Below are positions 1 through 8,199 of a stretch of DNA of 64,000 nt, piece after piece. The position numbers and the translations under genes are program-made. Within the stretch, counting starts at the first letter, position 1. Every line of letters starts with the position of its first letter. The notes below the pieces were generated by a model. It ran no database searches, was not told the DNA's origin, and saw nothing but the letters and a program-made list of their open reading frames with translations. Source of the stretch: Stenotrophomonas maltophilia (GTDB lineage: Bacteria > Pseudomonadota > Gammaproteobacteria > Xanthomonadales > Xanthomonadaceae); assembly GCF_039555535.1 (NCBI RefSeq), contig NZ_CP154630.1, positions 2,369,001 to 2,433,000 on the forward strand. The letters run 5' to 3'.

Positions 1-2
1 TG

Positions 3-287
3 GCACGCAAATGGAACAAGGAGCTCGAGTACCGCCTGATCAAGGAGCTCTGGGCCTTTACCGAAAACCGAATTGCTGTCCGGTACGCCTACGAATGGCA
101 CGACGACTCCGGCAACTGGTTCCGCTCCTATGGCAACGAGAACTGGGAATTCGGAGAGGACGGCCTGATGCAGCGCCGCTTCTCGAGCATCAACGACCTA
201 CCGATCAAGGAGAGCGACCGCAAGTTCCATTGGCCGCTGGGGCGTCGCCCGGATGATCATCCGGGGTTGTCGGAGCTGGGTATGTGA
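3..287 (+). CDS. NTF2-like/DUF1348 family protein, 3' part only
   Basis: The gene enters from outside the window and only its last 94 codons are present. The visible protein has the C-terminal half of a DUF1348 (SnoaL/NTF2-like) fold, with the motifs [30 protein letters not shown] and a [17 protein letters not shown] tail that I recognise from the family. Members are small single-domain cytoplasmic proteins of about 150 residues with no proven reaction. The frame is open from base 3 to the TGA at 285-287. Nothing can be said about its promoter or its upstream partner. Confidence 0.75.
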   Translation, partial: ARKWNKELEYRLIKELWAFTENRIAVRYAYEWHDDSGNWFRSYGNENWEFGEDGLMQRRFSSINDLPIKESDRKFHWPLGRRPDDHPGLSELGM

Positions 288-608
288 GTTGCCGGGCACA
301 GACATGGTTGCCCGTAGCGATAACTGCGAAGGCGGGTCGGCATTGCTTCCCGGAACGCAACATGACGTACCCCTCCACGGGCCTACCGCACCTGCGGCGT
401 GCTGCCTAGGCTGATCCCACACGGCACCTGCCGTGTCCCGGGCCCACCGCTCACGCAGTGGCCCACCTTCCCATGAGCCACGCAGTGCTGGCGTGCCAGG
501 CATCCGCGCTCTGGTCGCGCCGCGCCCTGCGTCGTGGGAAAGCGCCCGGAATCGCTAGCGCCAGCCTTGCATTGCTGCCCGCCAAATGGCTCTTCGTGGA
601 GATCCCTC
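288..608. other. Intergenic stretch, no gene seen
   Basis: No reading frame here has family similarity or a ribosome binding site. The only feature seen is the GGAG at 598-601 that serves the next gene. A promoter for the hydrolase at 609 is presumably here, but no convincing -35/-10 pair was found. Confidence 0.5.
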
Positions 609-1529
609 ATGTTCAGTATGGAAAACACCGCCGCGCCCATTGCCCCCGCCCTCGATGAACTGGTGCCCTCGCGCTACGCCCTGAAAGTGGGCGACGTCGA
701 AGTACTGGTGATCAGCGATGGCGTCCTGCCGTTGCCCACCCAGATGCTCGGCCACAACGTACCGGCGGCCGACCGTGCCGAATGGTTCGAAGAAATGTAC
801 CTGCCGCAGGATGCCTTCGACTGGGCATTGAACGTAATGGTGGTGCACAGCGGTGACCGCACCATTCTCATCGATGCCGGCCTGGGCATGGACCCGGACC
901 TGCAGCTGCCGCGCGCCGGCCAGCTGATCCGTCGCCTCGGTGCTGCCGGTATCAACCTGGGCGAAATCACCGATGTGGTGATCACCCACATGCACATGGA
1001 CCACGTCGGTGGGCTGCTGGTTGAAGGTGTGAAGGAACAGCTGCGCCCGGACCTGAAGATCCACGTGGCCGCAGCGGAGGTGGAGTTCTGGAAGTCGCCG
1101 GACTTCAGCCGCACCAACATGCCGCAGGGTTTCCCCGATGCGCTACGCGCCACGGCCAAGCACTTCTGGGCCGAGTACAGTAGCTATGTGCATACCTTCC
1201 AGGACGAACAGCAGATCGCGCCAGGCGTGACGGCCCGCCGTACCGGTGGGCATACCCCGGGCCACTGCGTGGTGCGCGTAGCGTCCGCGGGGCAGGCCCT
1301 GACCTTTGCCGGTGACGCGGTGTTCGCGGTCGGCTTCGACCAGCCGAACTGGCACAACGGTTTTGAGCACGACCCGGAGGAATCCGCACGCGTACGCATC
1401 GCTCTGCTGAAGGAACTGGCCGGCACCGGCGAAATGCTGGTGGCCACGCATCTTCCGTTCCCGTCAGTGGGCCGGGTGTCGCTGGAGGGCGAGACGTTCC
1501 GCTGGGTACCGGTGTTCTGGGACTTCTGA
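609..1529 (+). CDS. Metallo-beta-lactamase fold hydrolase
   Basis: A 306-residue cytoplasmic hydrolase of the lactonase-like branch of the metallo-beta-lactamase superfamily. The zinc motif HMHMDH is at residues 127-132 (H127, H129, D131, H132). The downstream histidine in RRTGGHTPGH, the FAGDAVF aspartate and the final histidine in VATHLPFP complete the expected binuclear ligand set. There is no signal peptide. I chose ATG 609 because GGAG lies 7 bases upstream. A frame extension to 534 exists but has no ribosome binding site. The substrate cannot be read from sequence; lactone or sulfur-ester hydrolysis is typical of relatives. Confidence 0.85.
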   Translation: MFSMENTAAPIAPALDELVPSRYALKVGDVEVLVISDGVLPLPTQMLGHNVPAADRAEWFEEMYLPQDAFDWALNVMVVHSGDRTILIDAGLGMDPDLQLPRAGQLIRRLGAAGINLGEITDVVITHMHMDHVGGLLVEGVKEQLRPDLKIHVAAAEVEFWKSPDFSRTNMPQGFPDALRATAKHFWAEYSSYVHTFQDEQQIAPGVTARRTGGHTPGHCVVRVASAGQALTFAGDAVFAVGFDQPNWHNGFEHDPEESARVRIALLKELAGTGEMLVATHLPFPSVGRVSLEGETFRWVPVFWDF

Positions 1530-1568
1530 TCGGATTCTGCGGATACAGCGCAAGCAAGGGTTTTCGAC

Positions 1569-1586
1569 GGGGCGCATCGGCGCCCC
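1569..1586. terminator. Hairpin between convergent genes
   Basis: A perfect 7-bp stem (GGGGCGC, loop ATCG, GCGCCCC) lies between the hydrolase gene and the convergent sigma factor gene. A short T run (TTTT at 1561-1564) on the plus strand is an A run for minus-strand transcripts, so this is not a textbook intrinsic terminator. The position still suggests a transcript end for one or both genes. Confidence 0.45.
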
Positions 1587-1643
1587 GCTCGAATCCCGCA
1601 AGGGCGAGGCCGACAACGGACGCCATCCACACCTGGCGTGGAA

Positions 1644-2525
1644 CTACTGGATGTCGGTAGGGCGAGCCAACCGCTGCAGCTTGTGCGGGTTGCGCTGCAC
1701 CAGGACCTGCGTGATCCGTTCGCCATCGGTCTCGAAGGCCATCGCCGCCTCCAGCACGCCATCGAAATAGCGCAGCAGTCCCAACCGTCCATTGAGCATG
1801 GCCGGGACCATCCGCAATTGCGCGCTGCGCCGCAGGTGCGGGGCATACAGCAGCTGGGCAATGCGTGCGCCCCCGACCATCGGCCCGGGGAAGCTGGTCA
1901 CGATACCGCCGCCGTCACCCACCAGCTCGGCCGATTCGGCCATCAGCGCCTTCATCGTGCGGAAATCTCCACTGGATGCGGCCTCGGCGAAGCGGCGCAG
2001 CAGTTTCTGGTGCACGTCCTGCGGGACGTTGTAGCGCGGGCGCTCCTGCCTGAGCTGCTGACGTGCGCGATGTACGATCTGCCGGCAGGCGGCTTCCGTC
2101 TTGTCCAAGGCCCGCGCGACCACCGCGTAATCCTGATCGAACACATCGTGCAGCAGGAAGGCCGCACGTGCATCCGGGGCCAACCGTTCCAGCACACTGA
2201 GGAAAGCGACCGACAGATCGCTGGCGGTTTCCAGCACGTACTCCGGCGTGGCGGTGTCATCGGTCAGCAGCGGCTCGGGCAACCACATGCCCACATAGTG
2301 TTCGCGCGCATGCCGGGCCAGGCGCAGGCCGTCGATGGCGCGACGGGTGGTGGTCGCCACCAGCCAGGCTTCCGGATTCTCGATCTGTGACTGGTCGGCG
2401 CCATGCCAGCGCAGCCAGACATCCTGCACCACGTCCTCGGCTTCGTGCGAAGAGCCAAGCATGCGGTAGGCCACGCCGAACAGGCGTGGGCGGAGGCGTG
2501 AGAACAGCGCTGTGGAATCGTCCAT
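1644..2525 (-). CDS. ECF41-family RNA polymerase sigma factor with SnoaL-like C-terminal domain
   Basis: A 293-residue extracytoplasmic-function sigma factor. Region 2 (residues about 8-70, with YRMLGSSHEAEDVVQDVWLRW) and region 4 (about 110-170, LLHDVFDQDYAVVARALDKTEAACRQ) are followed by a SnoaL-like extension. The extension carries the ECF41 marks WLPEPLL in the linker, VGDGGG in the middle and NPHKLQRL at the end. In studied ECF41 factors this extension controls activity in place of an anti-sigma factor. The start at 2525 (MDDSTALF) matches the family; an upstream frame extension has no support. A perfect ECF41-type promoter lies 10 bp upstream, so autoregulation is likely. The neighbours 2601-6423 are typical ECF41 companions. 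Confidence 0.92.
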   Translation of the reverse strand: MDDSTALFSRLRPRLFGVAYRMLGSSHEAEDVVQDVWLRWHGADQSQIENPEAWLVATTTRRAIDGLRLARHAREHYVGMWLPEPLLTDDTATPEYVLETASDLSVAFLSVLERLAPDARAAFLLHDVFDQDYAVVARALDKTEAACRQIVHRARQQLRQERPRYNVPQDVHQKLLRRFAEAASSGDFRTMKALMAESAELVGDGGGIVTSFPGPMVGGARIAQLLYAPHLRRSAQLRMVPAMLNGRLGLLRYFDGVLEAAMAFETDGERITQVLVQRNPHKLQRLARPTDIQ

Positions 2526-2534
2526 GCCAGCGTA

Positions 2535-2561
2535 GACGGGACAGGTCCCCGGATTGTGACA
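2535..2561 (-). promoter_or_regulatory. ECF41-type promoter of the sigma gene
   Basis: On the minus strand TGTCACA (2561-2555) is followed by a 16-bp spacer and CGTC (2538-2535). These are the -35 and -10 elements described for ECF41 sigma factors. It sits directly upstream of the sigma start at 2525, which implies self-activation and a very short leader. Confidence 0.7.
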
Positions 2562-2600
2562 CCCGGGAACCTGTCGTTGGTGCCAGCGCCGGACGTGCAA

Positions 2601-3005
2601 TCAGTGCGGCGGCAGCACCGCCGGCTTGCCGATGTCCTTGATCAGGAACACCACGAACTTCGCCGGCTCCGTAGCGCTGGCGTTGCGGCCTACGGTGTGC
2701 AGATCGGCCGGGCCTTCATGGAAGGCCTCGCCCGGGCCAAGGGTAACTTCCTTGCCGCCGGCCACACCCATCACGATCCGTCCTTCCAGGACGTAGACGA
2801 AGCCATGGGCATCGTGGCAGTGGACGGGATCAGCACCACCCGGCGGGTACTCCACGGTAAGGATCAGCGCTTCCTTGCCGGGCTGCTCCGGAAGGGCGCG
2901 GGTCATCACCTCGCGCACCCGGGGCTCGGGCGCTGCAGAGGACGGGGTGGCGGCAGCGCCGCACAGTGGCAGCAGCGCAAACAGGGCCAGAACAGGACGA
3001 CGCAT
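2601..3005 (-). CDS. Secreted small cupin-domain protein
   Basis: A 134-residue protein with an N-terminal signal peptide (MRRPVLALFALLPLCGAAA, cleavage near residues 20-25) and one cupin barrel. The cupin metal motif DPVHCHDAHGFVYVLEG gives two His plus Glu, and GEAFHEGPADLHTVGRN supplies the last His. Such exported mini-cupins have no fixed reaction; they accompany redox and detoxification genes. It lies 55 bp downstream of the carboxymuconolactone decarboxylase-like gene on the same strand, with a hairpin between them, so it is probably co-transcribed at reduced level. ATG 3005 is chosen because it begins the signal peptide. Confidence 0.8.
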   Translation of the reverse strand: MRRPVLALFALLPLCGAAATPSSAAPEPRVREVMTRALPEQPGKEALILTVEYPPGGADPVHCHDAHGFVYVLEGRIVMGVAGGKEVTLGPGEAFHEGPADLHTVGRNASATEPAKFVVFLIKDIGKPAVLPPH

Positions 3006-3032
3006 GGCAGGTCTCCAATGCGGTGGAGGAGG

Positions 3033-3053
3033 GCCGCTGCATGGTGCAGCGGC
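3033..3053. terminator. Hairpin between CMD-like and cupin genes
   Basis: Perfect 9-bp stem GCCGCTGCA, loop TGG, TGCAGCGGC. There is no T run, so it is more likely an attenuating or RNA-processing hairpin than a full terminator. Confidence 0.4.
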
Positions 3054-3060
3054 GGAAGGA

Positions 3061-3540
3061 TCAGGCCAGGCCGGCCTTGTCCAGGCCAAAGGCCGCGTCC
3101 AGGGTGCCGGGCGTGGTACGGAAGGCGACATTGGCACGGTTCCAGGCGTTGATCGCCATCACCGCGTGGGTCAGGTTGACCATTTCCTGATCGGACAGCT
3201 GGCCGCGCACGCGCGCGTACAGCTCGTCCGGCACGCCCTGCGCCGGCAGCTGGGTCAGTACTTCGGTCCAGGCCAGGCAGGCGCGCTCGCGTGGGCTGAA
3301 CAGTGTCGATTCACGCCATGCGGCCAGGTGATGCAGGCGCAGCGGGCGCTCGCCGCGCAGGGTGGCCTCCTTCACGTGCATGTCCAGGCAGAAGCCACAC
3401 CCATTGAGCTGCGATGCACGGATGTTGACCAGATCGATGATGGCCGCTTCGATCGAGGCGGTGTGGGCGGCATGCGAGTACAGGCCGAGCTTCTTGAACA
3501 GTTCGGGGGATTGCGCGGCGTAATCCAGGCGTGCGTTCAT
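3061..3540 (-). CDS. Carboxymuconolactone decarboxylase family (AhpD-like) protein
   Basis: A 159-residue all-helical protein of the CMD/AhpD superfamily. The redox pair is visible in NGCGFCLDMHVKEA (CxxC near residues 48-51, followed by the conserved His). Relatives act as alkylhydroperoxidase-type thiol-disulfide proteins in the cytoplasm. Genes of this kind are the C member of the carboxymuconolactone decarboxylase, oxidoreductase and epimerase set that is genetically linked to ECF41 sigma factors. That fits the sigma gene just downstream and the NmrA-like oxidoreductase at 5093. ATG 3540 gives the usual MNARLDY start. Confidence 0.88.
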   Translation of the reverse strand: MNARLDYAAQSPELFKKLGLYSHAAHTASIEAAIIDLVNIRASQLNGCGFCLDMHVKEATLRGERPLRLHHLAAWRESTLFSPRERACLAWTEVLTQLPAQGVPDELYARVRGQLSDQEMVNLTHAVMAINAWNRANVAFRTTPGTLDAAFGLDKAGLA

Positions 3541-3648
3541 GGTGTGTTCCTGTAGCGAGTGAAGGGCACAACGAGGCTAGGCCTGCATTCGCAGTGCCGG
3601 TAGGCGGGGGCCGGGCCGCACGCTGTTGCATGAAAAGCACCAATGTCC

Positions 3649-3675
3649 TGTCACAGCGGCCGATGCTCGGCCGTC
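3649..3675 (+). promoter_or_regulatory. Second ECF41-type promoter
   Basis: TGTCACA (3649-3655), a 16-bp spacer and CGTC (3672-3675) on the plus strand match the promoter in front of the ECF41 sigma gene in both elements and spacing. Transcription would start near 3681, a few bases before the ATG at 3684. Confidence 0.65.
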
Positions 3676-3683
3676 TGCCGGGC

Positions 3684-3938
3684 ATGGATACCTCATCGCA
3701 CCTGCGCACCGCATCGCGCCCTGCCAGCGAACAGGTCTGGCAGGCCTTCCTCGCCGCACTGCGCGAACTGCCGCCCGACGCACGCGCGATCCTGCTGTTG
3801 CACGACGTGCTGGGCGCCGGATTCGAGGACATCGTGCCCCTGCTGGGGCTCGACCCTGCCACGTGCAGGCAACGGTTGGCGCTGGCGCGGAGCCACCTGC
3901 ACGCACAACGTGCCCGCCTGGAGCCAGGCAACCCATGA
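3684..3938 (+). CDS. Sigma-70 region-4-like small protein
   Basis: An 84-residue protein that consists almost only of a region 4 helix-turn-helix: FLAALRELPPDARAILLLHDVLGAGFEDIVPLL then DPATCRQRLALARSHLHAQRARL. Region 2 is absent, so it cannot act as a complete sigma factor. It may be a relic or a regulator that binds polymerase or a -35 element. Starts at 3630 and 3663 are also in frame. I prefer 3684 because the ECF41-like promoter ends at 3675, which would make the message almost leaderless. Its stop overlaps the LysR start (ATGA at 3935-3938), which indicates translational coupling. Confidence 0.55.
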   Translation: MDTSSHLRTASRPASEQVWQAFLAALRELPPDARAILLLHDVLGAGFEDIVPLLGLDPATCRQRLALARSHLHAQRARLEPGNP

Positions 3939-4966
3939 GCGCCGCAACGCCCCGCCCGGCCAGCGACGGCCACGATGCGCTCAATGCGTCCTTCTCCACC
4001 ACCTACGCCGGCGTGCTGGCCTTCATTGCAGTGGCGTCCGAGGGCAGCTTCGCGCGCGCGGCCGACCGCCTCGGCATCGGCCGCTCGGCCGTCAGCCGCA
4101 GCGTGCAGAAGCTGGAAAGCCAGCTGGGCGTGCGATTGTTCCTGCGCACCACGCGCTCGACCACGCTGACCCGCGAAGGCGAGCTGTTCCTGGAGGGCTG
4201 CAACCCGGGCGTGACCTGCATCCTGCAGGCGCTGGAGGAAATGCGCGACCTGCGCGAGGGCCCGCCGCGCGGGCACCTGCGCATCAGTGCCAGCCACGGC
4301 TTCGGCCGGCGGGTGATTGCCCCACTGCTGGCAGCCTTCCGTGCCGAGTACCCGCAGGTATCAGTGGAGCTGCTGCTGGACGAGCAGGCCCCCGACCTGG
4401 CCGGTGACCGCATCGACGTGGCATTTCGCGACGGCCTGCTGGAAGACAGCCAGGTGATCGCCAAGCAGCTGGTGCCGATGCAGCTGGTCGTATGTGTATC
4501 ACCAGCGTACGTGCAGGCGCACGGTCTACCGGCGTCGGTGGATGCGCTGTCCACACATGCCTGCATCGGGCGGCGCCTGCCGGGCGGACGCATGCAGCCC
4601 TGGGAATTCCGTGTCGACGGCGCCGAAGTGCACCTGCAGCCGCGGGCCGCACTGGTGTTCAACGATGCCGACCTGGCCCTGCAGGCCGTCATCGACGGGC
4701 TGGGCATCGCCCAGCTGCCCAGCTATCAGGTGCGTGAAGCGCTGTGGGCGGGCAGGGTGGTGACCTGCCTGGATCGGCATGCACCGCTCGATCGCGGCCA
4801 CTACCTCTGCTACCTCAGCCGCCGCCAGCTGCCCAAGCGCGTGCGGGCCTTCATCGACTTCAGCACGCAGCGGGTGCGCGCGCTCGAACTGGATGTGATC
4901 TCGCACTGGGAAGCACGCCAGCAGGCCACCCCTCTGAACGACGGCGCACGGCCTGGCTGGGCGTGA
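3935..4966 (+). CDS. LysR-family transcriptional regulator
   Basis: A 343-residue LysR regulator. The winged helix-turn-helix occupies residues about 20-80 (FIAVASEGSFARAADRLGIGRSAVSRSVQKLE, then LGVRLFLRTTRSTTLT). The effector-binding domain follows from about residue 105, beginning GHLRISASHGFGRRVIAPLL. It begins inside the stop codon of the sigma-fragment gene, so the two are made together. The nearest downstream gene is the NmrA-like oxidoreductase at 5093 on the same strand, 126 bp away. A role in controlling it or the ECF41 set is plausible but not shown by sequence. Confidence 0.9.
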   Translation: MSAATPRPASDGHDALNASFSTTYAGVLAFIAVASEGSFARAADRLGIGRSAVSRSVQKLESQLGVRLFLRTTRSTTLTREGELFLEGCNPGVTCILQALEEMRDLREGPPRGHLRISASHGFGRRVIAPLLAAFRAEYPQVSVELLLDEQAPDLAGDRIDVAFRDGLLEDSQVIAKQLVPMQLVVCVSPAYVQAHGLPASVDALSTHACIGRRLPGGRMQPWEFRVDGAEVHLQPRAALVFNDADLALQAVIDGLGIAQLPSYQVREALWAGRVVTCLDRHAPLDRGHYLCYLSRRQLPKRVRAFIDFSTQRVRALELDVISHWEARQQATPLNDGARPGWA

Positions 4967-5092
4967 GCGTATTGGTGCGTGCCGGGCAACAGTGCGCGGC
5001 CCGCCATGGACCTACTACCTCGCGCCCGCGCCACCTACGATGCCTGCGCCCGGCCACATCCGGTAGCCCTTCTACATTCCAGGAGATACGCA

Positions 5093-5860
5093 ATGAAGAT
5101 CCTCGTCATCGGTGGTACCGGCCGCATCGGCAGCAAGGTGGTGGAACGCCTGCGCGTAACCGGGCATGAGATCGTGGTGGCAGCATCCTCGACCGGGGTG
5201 GATGTGCTGACCAGTGAAGGTCTGGATGCCGCCATGGACGGCGTCGACGTGGTGGTGGACCTGGCCAACTCGCCCTCGTTCGAAGATGCGGCAGTGCTTT
5301 CGTTCTTCTTGACCGCTGGCCACAACATACTTGCGGCCGCTATCCTTGCCGGCGTACGTCACCACGTTGCGCTTTCCGTCGTAGGCACCGACATGCTGGC
5401 AGCCAGTGGCTATTTCCGCGGCAAGATCGCACAGGAGCGACTGATCCGCGACTCGGGCCTGCCGTACACCATCATCCACTCCACGCAGTTCTTCGAGTTC
5501 CTGCCGGGCATCATCCAGTCCGCCGGCGATGGGGAGACCCTGCGGCTGCCAGCCGCCGACGTGCAGCCAATTGCCGCCGAGGATGTTGCCGAAGCGGTGG
5601 CACGCATCGCGCAGCAGGCGCCAGCCAATGGCGTGCTGGAAATTGCCGGGCCGCAGCGTAGCGCGATGGCGGATCTGGCCAGGCGCTATCTGCAACTGAC
5701 GGGTGATTCCCGGCAGGTCGTTGCGGATGCCGAGGCGCTGTACTTCGGCGCGCCGCTGCAGATCGACACGCTGGTGCCGGTCGGACACGCGTGGCTGGGG
5801 CAGGTCGATTTCGAAGCCTGGCTGCAGCAGTCCGGCCTGTCGCAGCGGCAGCCTGCCTGA
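5093..5860 (+). CDS. NmrA-like NAD(P)-binding oxidoreductase
   Basis: A 255-residue atypical short-chain dehydrogenase with the N-terminal dinucleotide motif VIGGTGRIGSKV (residues 5-16) and the SVVGTDMLAASGYFRGKIAQE segment seen in NmrA-like sugar epimerase/oxidoreductase relatives. It lacks a clear YxxxK catalytic pair, so it may sense cofactor or reduce quinone-type substrates. AGGAGA stands about 8 bases before ATG 5093. It is the oxidoreductase member expected near an ECF41 sigma factor, and it is followed 47 bp later by the OsmC-type gene. Confidence 0.85.
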   Translation: MKILVIGGTGRIGSKVVERLRVTGHEIVVAASSTGVDVLTSEGLDAAMDGVDVVVDLANSPSFEDAAVLSFFLTAGHNILAAAILAGVRHHVALSVVGTDMLAASGYFRGKIAQERLIRDSGLPYTIIHSTQFFEFLPGIIQSAGDGETLRLPAADVQPIAAEDVAEAVARIAQQAPANGVLEIAGPQRSAMADLARRYLQLTGDSRQVVADAEALYFGAPLQIDTLVPVGHAWLGQVDFEAWLQQSGLSQRQPA

Positions 5861-5907
5861 GCGGCGCATCGATCGCCTGCCGCAGCTGCGCTTGATGGAA
5901 CCGCGCA

Positions 5908-6423
5908 ATGACCGAGCTGAAGCCTCCTTCGCCCGCCATGCTGGACCGTTACCAGGGCGACGACGTGAAGCCGCTGTACACCGGCCGCGTGCGGGTGAGC
6001 GGTGGCCAGGCCCAGCACGGGCGGGCGTCCGGCGTCGTGCGGTCGGACGACGGTGCACTGGCGGTGGACCTGCGCCTGCCGCCGGAACTCGGCGGGCCTG
6101 GCGGCGGCGCCAATCCTGAGCAGCTGCTGGCCGCGAGCTACGCTGGCTGCTTCCACGGTGCCATGGTGCTGGTGGCCGCGCGTGCCGGCCTGCTGCTGCA
6201 CAACCCCAGCATCGAAGTGGCGGTCACCTTCGCCCGTGATCCGGCAGATGGGCTGTACCTGCTGTCGGCCGAGATCGTGGTACATCTTCCCGGCATGGAT
6301 GAGAACCTGGCCTGCGAACTCGTTCGCAACACCGAACGCGTCTGCCCGTACGCCAAGATGTTCCATCGCGGCGTCAGCCATGTGGTGCATGTTCGGGTCG
6401 GCCCGCAGGCTCCGCCTCTGTAG
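5908..6423 (+). CDS. Organic hydroperoxide resistance (OsmC/Ohr) family protein
   Basis: A 171-residue OsmC-fold protein. The first redox cysteine is in NPEQLLAASYAGCFHGAM (about residue 81). The second is in the ERVCPYAKMFHRGV tail (about residue 146). This two-Cys arrangement is that of Ohr, which reduces organic hydroperoxides with lipoylated proteins as donor. The N-terminal LYTGRVRVSGGQAQHGRASG also fits Ohr. It follows the NmrA-like gene closely and completes a redox-stress set with the AhpD-like protein. Confidence 0.9.
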   Translation: MTELKPPSPAMLDRYQGDDVKPLYTGRVRVSGGQAQHGRASGVVRSDDGALAVDLRLPPELGGPGGGANPEQLLAASYAGCFHGAMVLVAARAGLLLHNPSIEVAVTFARDPADGLYLLSAEIVVHLPGMDENLACELVRNTERVCPYAKMFHRGVSHVVHVRVGPQAPPL

Positions 6424-6440
6424 AGTCGGGCCATGCTCGA
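6420..6440 (+). repeat. SMAG-like GTAG palindromic repeat
   Basis: GTAGAG followed by TCGGGC, loop CAT, GCTCGA forms a short imperfect stem that begins at the stop codon of the ohr-like gene. It has the form of the GTAG-headed repeats abundant in Stenotrophomonas intergenic regions. A weaker copy (GTAGCGTCGGGCCAT) starts at 7280, again on a stop codon. Confidence 0.55.
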
Positions 6441-6551
6441 ATCCGGGAAGGTCCTGGCCCTGACGATTACACGGCTAGGCCGTATTCCGCCACAACCCAG
6501 CTCGGCTACGATGGTGGCGCCGGCAACCTGGCCGGTGGGGCAGAGGATGCA

Positions 6552-7283
6552 ATGGACATGCAGGCAGCGGGCGAATTCGATCCGTCGGCAAAGACCGATT
6601 CGCAGGAACTGACATTCCACTGGCTCTACCAGCGGGTGCAGGGACTGGTTGAGCACAGCATCTACCCCAAGGCGGGCAGGGTGGAGACGTGGGCGTTTCG
6701 CATCGGCGTGGGTGCGGCGATCATCGGCATTCTCATGGGTCAGCTTCCGGATCGATGGCTGCCTCTTGGCGTAGTGCTCCAGGTGGTTGTTGCCTGCCTG
6801 GCAATCGAGATCGGAGGGTTCATTGTCGGTGGCGTACTGGCCGCCCGCAGGGGCATTCGCCAGTTCAGTCAGCCGCGGCTCTCGCACGCCCGGGAGATGG
6901 ATGAAGACTTCGCTCACTGGCAAGCGGTGGTGACCGAGCTTCGCGGATTCCCGCGCGTCCAGCGCGAGCGGCGACTCAAGTTCGTCAGCACCTTGCGCAC
7001 AAACATGATTGAGCGCATGGGCATGATGTATGGCGGCCTGCAGCGGCTGGGACCATTCCCGCTGTTGATTGCCCTCTACCTGCAGTTCCGCGGATGGAAA
7101 TGGGGCGACTGGGCGGGCGCTTTCGATGTTGGCCCGCTGGGTGCACTACTGATCTTCGCCATGGTGCTGCTGTACCTGCTGGGCTGGATGCTGATCGGCC
7201 TTCGCACCAGGCTCGATACCTACGTTGCCTTGTTGGAGGGCTCGATCCACGAACCCGAGTCCTCCCAGCCAACGCCTTTGTAG
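6552..7283 (+). CDS. Hypothetical inner-membrane protein, four helices
   Basis: A 243-residue protein of unknown function. Two hydrophobic segments (about residues 49-68 and 73-95) and two more (about 165-178 and 195-220) flank a charged cytoplasmic-looking middle rich in Arg and Glu (residues 100-155). No catalytic motif is visible. The gene stands alone between the ohr-like gene and the pao operon. GAGG lies 8-10 bases before ATG 6552. A homologue-level function is not recognised. Confidence 0.7.
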   Translation: MDMQAAGEFDPSAKTDSQELTFHWLYQRVQGLVEHSIYPKAGRVETWAFRIGVGAAIIGILMGQLPDRWLPLGVVLQVVVACLAIEIGGFIVGGVLAARRGIRQFSQPRLSHAREMDEDFAHWQAVVTELRGFPRVQRERRLKFVSTLRTNMIERMGMMYGGLQRLGPFPLLIALYLQFRGWKWGDWAGAFDVGPLGALLIFAMVLLYLLGWMLIGLRTRLDTYVALLEGSIHEPESSQPTPL

Positions 7284-7530
7284 CGTCGGGCCATCATGTT
7301 CCTCATGCTGAGGGACAAACAGGACTGTGAGTCATCCAGTGAGGCATACGCATGGCTCAAGAGTGCCGCGCTGTGGCTGGATGCAGCCGATTTCTTCGGG
7401 CTTGCTGCATCATGTTCGTACATTTCGCCGACTTCACAGGTCTGTACCCCGCAGATGGGCATAGTGGCCCTTCGGTAGTGTGAGCGCGTCCATCCAGCCA
7501 CGGGGTTTCCCCGAACGCCAGGAGGTCACT

Positions 7531-8199
7531 GTGCCAAGTTGTGATGAAGGAATGAAGTTGACGCGCCGCCAGGTGATCGCCGGCGGCGTCACGACCGTGG
7601 CAATGTCCGCCGCACCGGGGGCGTCCTCGCTCGCCGCCGAACTGGCGGCGCCCCCGCCGCCCAGGCCGCCGGTCATCAGCACGGTGGCCTTGACCGTCAA
7701 CGGCAAGCGGCGGGAACTTGAACTGGACACCCGGACCACGCTGCTCGATGCCCTGCGCGAACATCTGAAGCTGACCGGAACGAAAAAAGGCTGCGACCAC
7801 GGTCAATGCGGTGCCTGTACAGTGTTGGTCAACGGTGAGCGTATCAATGCCTGCCTCAGCCTGGCGGTGCAGCACCAGGGCGACGCCATCACCACCATTG
7901 AAGGCCTCGGAACCCCCGATGACCTGCATCCGATGCAGGCCGCCTTCATCAAGCATGATGGCTACCAGTGCGGGTATTGCACGCCGGGGCAGATCTGTTC
8001 GGCGGTGGCGGTACTGGACGAAATCAAGCGGGGTGTCCCCAGCCATGTGCAGGCGGATGTCAGCGCACGGCCCCGGGCCACCAACATGGAGATGCGCGAA
8101 CGCATGAGCGGCAACCTCTGCCGCTGCGGGGCCTATTCCAACATTGCCGAGGCGATGGAAGAGGTCGCTGGCGTGACCTCTGCAGGGAGGCGCTCATGA
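7531..8199 (+). CDS. paoA: Periplasmic aldehyde oxidoreductase, [2Fe-2S] subunit
   Basis: The small iron-sulfur subunit of a PaoABC-type molybdenum aldehyde oxidoreductase. A twin-arginine signal ([10 protein letters not shown]) directs the folded complex to the periplasm. The plant-type cluster ligands are in [14 protein letters not shown], and the second cluster's are in [10 protein letters not shown] and [10 protein letters not shown]. Both motifs are complete. I chose GTG 7531 because AGGAGG lies 5 bases upstream; ATG 7552 is the alternative. The stop overlaps the start of paoB (ATGA), so translation is coupled. Partner subunits follow directly. Confidence 0.93.
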   Translation: MPSCDEGMKLTRRQVIAGGVTTVAMSAAPGASSLAAELAAPPPPRPPVISTVALTVNGKRRELELDTRTTLLDALREHLKLTGTKKGCDHGQCGACTVLVNGERINACLSLAVQHQGDAITTIEGLGTPDDLHPMQAAFIKHDGYQCGYCTPGQICSAVAVLDEIKRGVPSHVQADVSARPRATNMEMRERMSGNLCRCGAYSNIAEAMEEVAGVTSAGRRS

